Below are positions 42,721 to 48,819 of a stretch of 48,819 nt of DNA, piece by piece; position 1 is the stretch's first letter, and every line of letters begins with the position of its first letter. The position numbers and the translations under genes are program-made. The stretch spans positions 1 to 48,819 of the forward strand of contig JANQKE010000199.1 of assembly GCA_028281265.1 (NCBI GenBank). Direction: 5' to 3'. This DNA comes from Alphaproteobacteria bacterium. Its GTDB lineage: Bacteria > Pseudomonadota > Alphaproteobacteria > DSM-16000 > Inquilinaceae. A model generated the notes under the pieces. That model was not told the DNA's origin. It saw only the letters and a program-made list of their open reading frames with translations, and searched no databases.

Positions 42721-43122
42721 ATGATGTCTGCCCAGCCGGATCGGATGAAGATCGGAGAGCTTGCCGAGCGTGCCGGGGTCAGTCATCGCACCATCCACTA
42801 CTACGAGCGGATCGGCTTGATGGCTCCCGCCCAGCGGGAGGGCACCGGGTATCGCTACTACGACGATCTGTCGCTCAAGCGGCTGGAGAAGATCGCCGCC
42901 CTCAAGCAGCTCGGCCTCAGCTTGAGCGATATCGCCGAGGTCATCGATCTCTATTTCGAGGATGCCAGCGGCATCAAGGGCAAGGAACGGGTGCTCCAGA
43001 TTCTGCAGGACCAACTGGCGAAGACCGACGCACAGTTGCACGAACTGACCAGCTTCAAGCAGGAACTCGTAGCCAACATCACCCGGATGGAAGCGCTGAT
43101 CGCGGCCGCCCGCCGGACCTGA
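42721..43122 (+). CDS. MerR family transcriptional regulator
   Basis: A 133-residue MerR protein. The winged-helix DNA-binding domain (MKIGELAERAGVSHRTIHYYERIGLMAPAQREGTGYRYYDDLSLKRLEKIAALKQLGLSLSDIAEVIDLYFED, about 9-80) is complete. A coiled-coil dimerisation helix follows (VLQILQDQLAKTDAQLHELTSFKQELVANITRMEALI). No cysteine cluster of metal sensors is present, and the effector domain is minimal. Lying just upstream of the MFS transporter gene, it probably responds to a compound the transporter exports (inference). Two ATG codons are adjacent at 42721 and 42724. Confidence 0.92.
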   Translation: MMSAQPDRMKIGELAERAGVSHRTIHYYERIGLMAPAQREGTGYRYYDDLSLKRLEKIAALKQLGLSLSDIAEVIDLYFEDASGIKGKERVLQILQDQLAKTDAQLHELTSFKQELVANITRMEALIAAARRT

Positions 43123-43162
43123 AGGGCGGGCAGGGGACGCGTCGGGGAGTCAAAACCTCGAC

Positions 43163-43194
43163 TTGACGTCAGCTCTCATGCGACTAATCTCTAG
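43163..43194 (+). promoter_or_regulatory. Candidate MerR-type promoter of the MFS gene
   Basis: TTGACG (43163-43168) and TCTAGT (43189-43194, four of six consensus positions) are separated by 20 bp. An over-long spacer of 19-20 bp is the hallmark of promoters that MerR activators untwist. The -35 overlaps the palindrome TGACGTCA, also seen at the dctP promoter. An alternative -10 (TAATCT) at 16-bp spacing weakens the call. Confidence 0.35.
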
Positions 43195-43225
43195 TGAACT
43201 GAAGATCGAGATTGAGCGAACAGCC

Positions 43226-44377
43226 ATGACCGTGCGCACGGGCGCCCTGCTGACGATCCTGATGGCGTGCGGTTTCGTCGTCGTCGGCCAGCTCTATGTC
43301 ACGATCCCCTCGATCGGCGCCACCGCCGACCGGTTCGGGGTGAGCCCGGCCGCCGCGGCGTCGATCGGGTCGGCCTTCGGGTTCGCCTATGCGGCCGGGT
43401 TCCTCATCTTCGGACCGCTCTCCGACCGGTACGGTCGCCGGCGGGTGCTGGCCCTGGGGCTCGTCACCGTCGCCGGGGCGACCGTCCTGGTCGGGCTGGC
43501 GCCGAGTTTCGGCCTGCTGATCTCGGCCCGGGTCCTGCAGGGGGTGGCGGCCTCGACCTTCCCACCCGCGGCTTTGTCCCTGGTCGCCGAGAGCTTGCCG
43601 CCGGCCCAGCGCCCGTTCGGCATCTCGCTGATGAGCTTCGCGTTCCTTGGCGCGGCCCCGGCGGCCCCGTTTCTCGCCGCCCAGTCCGGCCAGGATCTGC
43701 CGACGATCATGCTGGGGCTGGCCCCGCTCTATCTGGTCGGTGCGGCCGCGCTCTACGCCCTGGCGACGGCGCGTCCCGTGCCGGCCGCGGAAGCGGCGGG
43801 GCCGCTGCGGCGGCAGCTCCCGGTCCTGCTTGCGGACCGGCACCTGGTCGCGGCTTGGGCGGCGGCGGCGACGATCCTGTTCGCGTTCGTGGCCTTCCAC
43901 ACCGCCGCTCAGGCCCTCGAGGCCGCCGATGAGGTGATCGACGTGCAGACCTTGCGTCTGGCGGGCCTGCCGCCCCTGCTGCTCACCTTCCTGGCCGCAC
44001 CGCTGATCGGCCGGTTCGGCCCCGCGGCGACCGCGCGGCTGGGGTTGACGCTGTCGGCGCTGTCGATGGCGGTTGCGGTGGTCGGGACCCCCGCGGCGTT
44101 GACGGCGGCCAGTATCGGGCTGTCGACCGGCCTGGCCCTGGCGGTTCCGGGGCTGATCGCCACCGTCGCCGGCCGGACCGGTCAGACGGCCCGCGGTCTT
44201 GCCCTGGCGGTCTACACCTTCAGCCTGTTCGTCGGGGCCAGCATCGCCGCCCCCGTCGCGCAAGGCCTGACCCCGTGGGGGGGCGGCTTGGTGATGCTGC
44301 TCCCGTTGGGTTTGCTCGTCCTGGCAAGCGCGGGTCTGGCCGTCACGCGCGACGCCAAGCCCATCCCTGTCCCCTGA
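43226..44377 (+). CDS. Major facilitator superfamily efflux transporter
   Basis: A 383-residue MFS protein with about 12 membrane helices. The first helix is LLTILMACGFVVVGQLYVTIPSIG; the conserved loop 2-3 motif appears as GPLSDRYGRRRVLALG (G-x-L-x-D-R-x-G-R-R), with helix 4 RVLQGVAASTFPPAALSLVAE typical of drug-proton antiporters. The 12-helix, short-loop form resembles YdhP/AraJ-like exporters. The substrate is unknown. The ATG at 43226 was chosen; an upstream TTG at 43163 would add 21 unconserved residues and lies in the promoter. It follows merR by 103 bp. Confidence 0.9.
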   Translation: MTVRTGALLTILMACGFVVVGQLYVTIPSIGATADRFGVSPAAAASIGSAFGFAYAAGFLIFGPLSDRYGRRRVLALGLVTVAGATVLVGLAPSFGLLISARVLQGVAASTFPPAALSLVAESLPPAQRPFGISLMSFAFLGAAPAAPFLAAQSGQDLPTIMLGLAPLYLVGAAALYALATARPVPAAEAAGPLRRQLPVLLADRHLVAAWAAAATILFAFVAFHTAAQALEAADEVIDVQTLRLAGLPPLLLTFLAAPLIGRFGPAATARLGLTLSALSMAVAVVGTPAALTAASIGLSTGLALAVPGLIATVAGRTGQTARGLALAVYTFSLFVGASIAAPVAQGLTPWGGGLVMLLPLGLLVLASAGLAVTRDAKPIPVP

Positions 44378-44396
44378 TCCCTTGAGGAGACCGATC

Positions 44397-45185
44397 ATGC
44401 GCCTTGCCCGTCCCTTCACCCTCGGCGCCGCCGCCATCTTCCTGGTGGCCGGGGTGCCCGTCCTGCTAGATCAACCTGTGTTCAGATGGACTCATCTGAA
44501 CACAGATAAGTTGATCTATTTCAAAGATGTAGAGCATCCTGCGTCCGCTAGGACGCAGGATGCTCTAGCAGGGGCCGATCCACAGCGGGAAAACGCGATG
44601 ACCGGCACCGAGATCGCCTCCCTCCCCGCGGGCGACATCATCGCCGCCCGCACGCCGGTCGGGTATCACCTGGTCGACCGCCGGGCGATCGATGTCGATG
44701 GCGAGACCGCGGAGCTGACGCGCTACGAACGGGTCGACGGACGCAACGCCGGGATCGGCGGCGAGCATTTCAGTGCGGTGATCACGACCGATGGCCGCCT
44801 CAAAGGCTTCACGCGGATGAGTGCGGATCTGCTCGACGGCGATCTGCCTTCGCGCGACGAGAGCCAGGCGATCGCCTTGCGATTCCTCGCCGAAGCCGCC
44901 CCCGACCTGCTGCCGACCCTCCGGATCAGTTGGATCGAGCCGCATGACGAGCCGTTGCGCGTCACCCGGGACGGCCGGTCGGAGACCATGACGCTGACCG
45001 GCATGAAGGTGAAGATGCGCAACACCGCCGACGGCCGGTGGTTCTGGGTCATCGTTGGGTCCGACCGGGAGGTCATGGTGTTCGAACGGGACATCGTCTG
45101 GGTCAGCTTCCCGGGCCACCGCCAGACCGAACGGTGGCTGCACGACAATTGGCTGGTCGATCGGGGCTACGCGCCGGCAGCCTGA
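44397..45185 (+). CDS. Exported protein of unknown function with in-frame palindromic element in its signal peptide
   Basis: A 262-residue product. Residues 1-24 (MRLARPFTLGAAAIFLVAGVPVLL) are the n- and h-regions of a Sec signal peptide. Residues 25-57 (from DQPVFRWTHLN to ASARTQDAL) are translated from palindromic copy E. Residue 58 resumes AGADPQREN. Removing the 99-bp insert gives VPVLLAGA-DPQ, a textbook signal peptidase I site. The rest (LPAGDIIAARTPVGYHLVDRRAIDVDGETAELTRYERVDG...GRWFWVIVGSDREVMVFERDIVWVSFPGHRQTERWLHDNWLVDRG) is a soluble beta-rich domain I do not recognise. AGGAGA precedes ATG 44397. It is 19 bp after the MFS gene, probably co-transcribed. With the insert, cleavage is displaced 33 residues from the hydrophobic core. 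Confidence 0.85.
   Translation: MRLARPFTLGAAAIFLVAGVPVLLDQPVFRWTHLNTDKLIYFKDVEHPASARTQDALAGADPQRENAMTGTEIASLPAGDIIAARTPVGYHLVDRRAIDVDGETAELTRYERVDGRNAGIGGEHFSAVITTDGRLKGFTRMSADLLDGDLPSRDESQAIALRFLAEAAPDLLPTLRISWIEPHDEPLRVTRDGRSETMTLTGMKVKMRNTADGRWFWVIVGSDREVMVFERDIVWVSFPGHRQTERWLHDNWLVDRGYAPAA
44466..44568 (+). repeat. Palindromic element copy E, in-frame inside a coding sequence, flanked by CTAG
   Basis: Hairpin 1 (44466-44518, core TGTTCAGATG/CATCTGAACA), linker TTTCAAAGATG, hairpin 2 (44530-44567, TAGAGCATCCTGCGTCC/GGACGCAGGATGCTCTA). CTAG bounds it on both sides (44466-44469 and 44565-44568). Excising one CTAG plus the element removes exactly 99 bp (33 codons) and rebuilds the perfect palindrome CCTGCTAGCAGG as the target. 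The frame through the element has no stop codon. Confidence 0.95.
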
Positions 45186-45343
45186 CCGACCCGACCCGAC
45201 CCGACCCGGGCAGGGCTGCCGGCGATCGGCCGTCCGCGCACCGATCCGGCGTCCGGCGTTCGACGTCACGAGGCCGTCCGGCCCGGTCCCGCTGCGGCAC
45301 CGTTGGCGAGGGCGCGTCGCTGCCGGACCAAGCGGCGCGGTCC

Positions 45344-46492
45344 CTACAGCAGATGCCCGCTGCGTTCCTTCTTGGTCCGCAGGTAGAACTCGTTATGGCC
45401 GTTGGCGGGGAACACGTGGCTGACCCGGTCGGCCACCTCGATGCCGAGGCCGGCGAGCTGGGTGCACTTGTCCGGGTTGTTGGTCATCAGCCGGACCCGG
45501 GTGATGCCGAGCTGGCGCAGCATCTCCGCGGCCGGCAGATACACCCGTTCATCGGCGCCGTAGCCCAGCATCTCGTTGGCGTCGACGGTGTCGAAATCCT
45601 GGTCCTGGAGGTTGTAGGCGCGGAGCTTGTTGATCAGCCCGATGCCGCGGCCTTCCTGGGCGAGGTAGAGCAGGACGCCCGATCCGGCCCTGGCGATCTC
45701 GGCCAGCGCACCGCGCAACTGCTGCCCGCAGTCGCAGCGCAGCGACCCGATCAGGTCGCCGGTGAAGCATTCCGAATGCAGCCGGACCAGGACGGCGTCC
45801 GCCGGGTCGGGGTCGCCGATCACGATCGCCAGATGTTCGAGCCCGCCATCGGCCGGACGGAAGGCGACGATCCGGGTCGCCTCGGCGGCCTCGATCGGCA
45901 CCCGCGCCCGCGCCACCCGGGTCAGGCTGCGGGCGGCGTGCCGTTCGTAGCCGTCGATGTCGAACGCGCCGACCGACAGGATGTCGGCGTTCTGCAGCAG
46001 CCGGTCGGCCCCCAGCGGCCGATCGACCGGCACCACCAGGGCGGCCGGCAGGAGCCGGGCGATCTTGGTCAGCCGGGTGACCTCGACCTCCCCATCGCGG
46101 GCGTCGGCCGGGATCCGCGTGCGGCGGCAGCCGGCCAGTCCCGGGGCCTCCACCCGGCGGGTCGGATCGGCCAGGTCCCGCACCGTGACGACATCGGGCA
46201 GGGCGGCCGGGGCGATCCTGAGCACGCCCGAGGGGTCGTCGGACAGGCCCAAGGCCACCGCCCGCTGGCCTGTCAGGACGATCCACGGGACCCGGCCGGT
46301 CAGCCGCTCGACCCGGGCGATGCCTGCGTCGCTGGCCGTCTCCGCCGCCAGGGCCAGCATGGCCGGCCCCCGGTCCGGTCGCACCAGGACCGGGTCGCCC
46401 CGCCGCAGGTCGCCGGCCGCGCGTTCCACCGCCCTGAGGGAGGCGGCGCGGCTCGGCGCGGGGGCAGGCGTGGGCATCGGCGTGGCGGGCAT
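45344..46492 (-). CDS. ribA: GTP cyclohydrolase II with N-terminal extension domain
   Basis: A 382-residue protein. The C-terminal ~190 residues are GTP cyclohydrolase II, first enzyme of riboflavin synthesis: VLVRLHSECFTGDLIGSLRCDCGQQLRGAL carries the three Zn-binding cysteines, then YLAQEGRGIGLINKLRAYNLQDQDFDTVDANEMLG, the DERVY segment, and NNPDKCTQLAGLGIEV. The N-terminal ~180 residues are not a functional DHBP synthase (its acidic metal motif is missing) but an alphaproteobacterial extension (RRGDPVLVRPDRGPAMLALAAETASD...VPWIVLTGQRAVALGL). ATG 46492 is favoured; ATG 46477 is an alternative. No FMN riboswitch is visible upstream. mutL is divergent. Confidence 0.92.
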   Translation of the reverse strand: MPATPMPTPAPAPSRAASLRAVERAAGDLRRGDPVLVRPDRGPAMLALAAETASDAGIARVERLTGRVPWIVLTGQRAVALGLSDDPSGVLRIAPAALPDVVTVRDLADPTRRVEAPGLAGCRRTRIPADARDGEVEVTRLTKIARLLPAALVVPVDRPLGADRLLQNADILSVGAFDIDGYERHAARSLTRVARARVPIEAAEATRIVAFRPADGGLEHLAIVIGDPDPADAVLVRLHSECFTGDLIGSLRCDCGQQLRGALAEIARAGSGVLLYLAQEGRGIGLINKLRAYNLQDQDFDTVDANEMLGYGADERVYLPAAEMLRQLGITRVRLMTNNPDKCTQLAGLGIEVADRVSHVFPANGHNEFYLRTKKERSGHLL

Positions 46493-46715
46493 GGGGCGAA
46501 TCGACGGCGTTCGGGTCGGAAAGCGGTCCGCTGACCAGTGACCAGTGATGTGGCGCGCCCGGCGCCGGCAAGCAACGGTTACCGCCGTGTCGCGGCCATG
46601 TGCAGCCGGGGACCGGCCGTATCGGACGGCGTCGGCGGGTGGTGGGAGCGGTGTCCGGGCAGGAGGGCTTGTCGCGATCTGGTGCGGTTCCGGCAAACGC
46701 GCTACCCTATCTTGT

Positions 46716-48590
46716 ATGGCTCCTACGGCTCCCGTCTCCCCGATCTCCCCGCGCTTGCGCCGCCTGCCGCCGGTCCTGGTCAACCGGATCGCCGCGGGCG
46801 AAGTGGTCGAACGCCCCGCCGCCGCCCTCAAGGAGCTGGCGGAGAACGCGCTCGACGCCGGTGCGGGGCAGATCGACATCGTCCTGCGCGACGGCGGCAA
46901 GACCCTGCTTCGGGTCACCGACGATGGCCGCGGGATGACCGCCGAGGAGTTGGGCCTGGCGGTCGAACGCCATGTCACCTCCAAACTGCCGGACGATGAT
47001 CTGCTCCATATCAGCCAGTTCGGCTTCCGCGGGGAGGCCTTGCCGTCGATCGGTGCGGTCGCCCGGCTGACCCTGACCAGCCGGCCACCCGGCGCGGCGG
47101 ATGCCTGGAGCCTGGCGGTCGAGGGGGGAATGGTCGGCCTGCCCCAGCCGGCGGCCCATCCGGTCGGCACCACGGTGGAGGTGCGGGACCTGTTCTACGC
47201 CACCCCCGCACGGCTCAAATTCCTCAAGTCCGAGCGGGCGGAGCAGGCGGCGGCGATCGACATCGTCCACCGGTTGGCGATGGCGCATCCGCAAGTCGGC
47301 TTCACCCTCAGCGACGACCGGCGCAGGCCGGTACGGCTGTCCGCCGCGCAGACGGAGCTGCTGGAGGCCCGGCGCGTCCGCCTGGGCGCCGTCCTGGGCC
47401 GGGAGTTCACCGACAACGCCGTGCCGATCGAGGCCGAGCGCGAGGGTGTGCGGCTGTCCGGCCTGGCGGGCCTGCCCACCTTCAATCGGGCGACCTCGGT
47501 GGCCCAGTACCTGTTCGTCAACAACCGTCCGGTCCGCGACAAGGTGCTGCTGGGGGCCGTCCGCGGCGCTTATGCCGACTTCCTGGCCCGTGACCGCCAC
47601 CCGGTGGTGGTGCTGTTCATCGACCTGCCGTCCGAAGCGGTCGACGTGAACGTGCATCCGGCCAAAGCGGAGGTGCGGTTCCGGGAGGCGGGCCTGGTCC
47701 GCGGTCTGATGGTCGGGGCCCTCAAGCACGCGCTGGCGGAGGCGGGGCACCGCGCGTCGACCACCGGCGGCATCGGCGCGCTGGGCGCGCTGCGGCCGCA
47801 TACCGGCGCTCCGGCGGCCGCCCGTCCCCTGCCGGCAAGCGGCGGTGCGGTGCCGGCGGGCCTGCGCGAGCGGGCCGTGCAATACCAAGCCCCGATCGGT
47901 GCCCCTACCGCCCGGTGGGAGGGGCCGCCCGTCCCCGCCTGGGAGCACGATCGGCCGGACGATCCGGCCGACGGACCGGTTGCGCCCGCTGCGGCTGCCG
48001 ATCCGACCGACCATCCCCTGGGTGCTGCCCGGGCGCAGTTGCATGAGAACTACATCATCGCCCAGACCCGGGACGGGCTGGTCATCGTCGACCAGCACGC
48101 CGCGCATGAGCGCTTGGTCTACGAGACGCTCAAGGCCGCCATCGTCGATGGCGGGGTGAAGACCCAGATGCTGCTGCTGCCGGAGGTCGTTGGCCTGTCC
48201 GAGCCCGAGGCCGACCGGCTGGCGGACCGGTCCGACGAGTTGGCGGGCCTCGGCCTGATGATCGAACCCTTCGGCCCCGGCACGATCGTCGTGCGGGAGG
48301 TCCCGGCGTTGCTCGGCGACACCGATATCGCCGGGCTGGTCCGCGACCTCGCCGCCGAGCTGGCCGAGATCGATCAGGCGACCAGCCTGCGGGAACGGCT
48401 GGACGCCGTGTGCTCCCGCATGGCGTGCCATGGCAGCGTGCGCTCCGGTCGCCGGCTGACCGGGCCGGAAATGGACGCTCTGCTGCGCCGGATGGAAGCC
48501 ACACCGCATTCCGGCCAGTGCAACCATGGCAGGCCGACCTACGTCGAATTGAAGCTCGGCGATATCGAACGGCTGTTCGGCCGGCGCTGA
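46716..48590 (+). CDS. mutL: DNA mismatch repair protein MutL
   Basis: A 624-residue MutL. The N-terminal GHKL ATPase shows [48 protein letters not shown] and [18 protein letters not shown], followed by [20 protein letters not shown] and [15 protein letters not shown] Pro/Ala-rich linker (about 350-430) leads to the C-terminal dimerisation domain. The latter has [12 protein letters not shown], matching the DQHA-x2-E-x4-E endonuclease motif, and the later ACHGSVRSG and [11 protein letters not shown] metal-site blocks, so this MutL is probably a nicking endonuclease. The ATG at 46716 was chosen because homology begins just after it. It is divergent from ribA. Confidence 0.95.
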   Translation: MAPTAPVSPISPRLRRLPPVLVNRIAAGEVVERPAAALKELAENALDAGAGQIDIVLRDGGKTLLRVTDDGRGMTAEELGLAVERHVTSKLPDDDLLHISQFGFRGEALPSIGAVARLTLTSRPPGAADAWSLAVEGGMVGLPQPAAHPVGTTVEVRDLFYATPARLKFLKSERAEQAAAIDIVHRLAMAHPQVGFTLSDDRRRPVRLSAAQTELLEARRVRLGAVLGREFTDNAVPIEAEREGVRLSGLAGLPTFNRATSVAQYLFVNNRPVRDKVLLGAVRGAYADFLARDRHPVVVLFIDLPSEAVDVNVHPAKAEVRFREAGLVRGLMVGALKHALAEAGHRASTTGGIGALGALRPHTGAPAAARPLPASGGAVPAGLRERAVQYQAPIGAPTARWEGPPVPAWEHDRPDDPADGPVAPAAAADPTDHPLGAARAQLHENYIIAQTRDGLVIVDQHAAHERLVYETLKAAIVDGGVKTQMLLLPEVVGLSEPEADRLADRSDELAGLGLMIEPFGPGTIVVREVPALLGDTDIAGLVRDLAAELAEIDQATSLRERLDAVCSRMACHGSVRSGRRLTGPEMDALLRRMEATPHSGQCNHGRPTYVELKLGDIERLFGRR

Positions 48591-48620
48591 GCGGGCCCGT
48601 CCCTTTCCCCGAAGGTGGGT

Positions 48621-48649
48621 TTGACAGATCGTTCCATAATGTGGAATAG
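48621..48649 (+). promoter_or_regulatory. Candidate promoter with TTCCA-N5-TGGAA operator
   Basis: TTGACA (48621-48626) is followed after 17 bp by GAATAG (48644-48649). Between them lies the inverted repeat TTCCA-TAATG-TGGAA (48632-48646), resembling operators of IclR-family regulators. It directly precedes an ATG at 48658 that is cut off after 17 codons by palindromic copy F. Confidence 0.5.
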
Positions 48650-48657
48650 GCTTCCGC

Positions 48658-48744
48658 ATGGTGGCGGATACGGTGTATCTGCGGGTGGAGCCTCGCCAGA
48701 AATGCACTAGATCATCTTATCTGCGTTCAGATGGCCTCATCTGA
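48658..48744 (+). pseudogene. Possible gene start interrupted by palindromic element F
   Basis: An ATG just downstream of a promoter-like sequence opens MVADTVYLRVEPRQKCT, then reads into copy F and stops at TGA (48742-48744) inside hairpin 1. The frame through this copy is not the stop-free one used at 44466. Whether this is a truncated gene, a leader peptide or not translated at all cannot be settled because the window ends 75 bp later. No family is recognised from 16 residues. Confidence 0.3.
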
Positions 48745-48813
48745 ACGCAGATAAGATGATCTAGTTTAAAGAGTTAGAGCATCCTGCGTCCGTTCGGACG
48801 CAGGATGCTCTAG
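48707..48813 (+). repeat. Palindromic element copy F (complete), flanked by CTAG
   Basis: Hairpin 1 (48707-48764): arms beginning CTAGATCATCTTATCTGCG close around GATGGCCTCATC and form an almost perfect 58-bp palindrome. Linker TTTAAAGAGT (48765-48774). Hairpin 2 (48775-48812): TAGAGCATCCTGCGTCCG/CGGACGCAGGATGCTCTA, a perfect 38-bp palindrome. CTAG bounds both ends (48707-48710, 48810-48813). This is the best-preserved copy and the reference for the family. Confidence 0.95.
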
Positions 48814-48819
48814 ATCGAC

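Noticed and set aside
1-48819. Elements as CRISPR repeats or as intrinsic terminators
   Set aside because: They are dispersed, not arrayed with spacers, and the hairpins lack a T tract; any terminator role would be factor-dependent or secondary.

Overview
The window is a G+C-rich (roughly 70% by eye) stretch of bacterial chromosome, most likely from an alphaproteobacterium related to the Rhodospirillales. The lineage call rests on gene content and order: a DUF1150 gene beside an IbpA-type Hsp20, ffh-rpsP-rimM-trmD-rplS, hisF-hisE-hinT, a TRAP transporter next to a 5-oxoprolinase, and a RES/Xre toxin-antitoxin pair. I see no rRNA, tRNA, CRISPR array, phage or complete insertion sequence.

Layout. 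1-11 kb: a CaiB-type CoA transferase, an LpoA-like lipoprotein divergent from yraN, DUF1150/Hsp20, then a rightward run (S51-like protein, esterase, FAH-family hydrolase, exonuclease III, an unrecognised protein), then pheS and an FrhB/BciB-like flavo-iron-sulfur protein. 11-19 kb: a small membrane protein, a 976-residue double glycosyltransferase, and a leftward hisF-hisE-hinT-cyclase unit. 19-27 kb: an ExbB-ExbD-ExbD-TonB operon, gamma-glutamyltransferase, dapF with a coupled acetyltransferase, and a pentapeptide-repeat protein. 27-31 kb: the ffh-rpsP-rimM-trmD-rplS translation cluster with a clear terminator. 31-40 kb: a TRAP transporter with a fused 5-oxoprolinase and a winged-helix regulator, then the RES/Xre pair. 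40-45 kb: a three-gene AfsA-like/HAD phosphatase/DUF2165 operon, then merR, an MFS transporter and an exported protein. 45-48.6 kb: ribA and mutL.

Two things stand out. First, a family of modular palindromic elements occurs six times (1-98, 8754-8861, 11900-12080, 21613-21749, 44466-44568, 48707-48813). They join two hairpins by a conserved linker and are bounded by CTAG or TTAG. They fill the gaps between three convergent gene pairs, where their terminal TAG often doubles as the neighbour's stop codon. One copy sits inside a gene: a 99-bp, stop-free, in-frame insertion splits a signal peptide between its hydrophobic core and its Ala-Gly-Ala cleavage site. This resembles the protein-invading Rickettsia palindromic elements.

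Second, the tight operon at 40520-42487 joins an AfsA-type hotdog enzyme, the family that starts gamma-butyrolactone/butenolide autoinducer synthesis in Streptomyces, to a HAD phosphatase and a small membrane protein. It is a candidate undescribed signal-synthesis system in a Gram-negative bacterium. Lesser points are a second ExbD whose essential Asp is Asn, an antitoxin promoter implying a leaderless mRNA, and a pheS without pheT.
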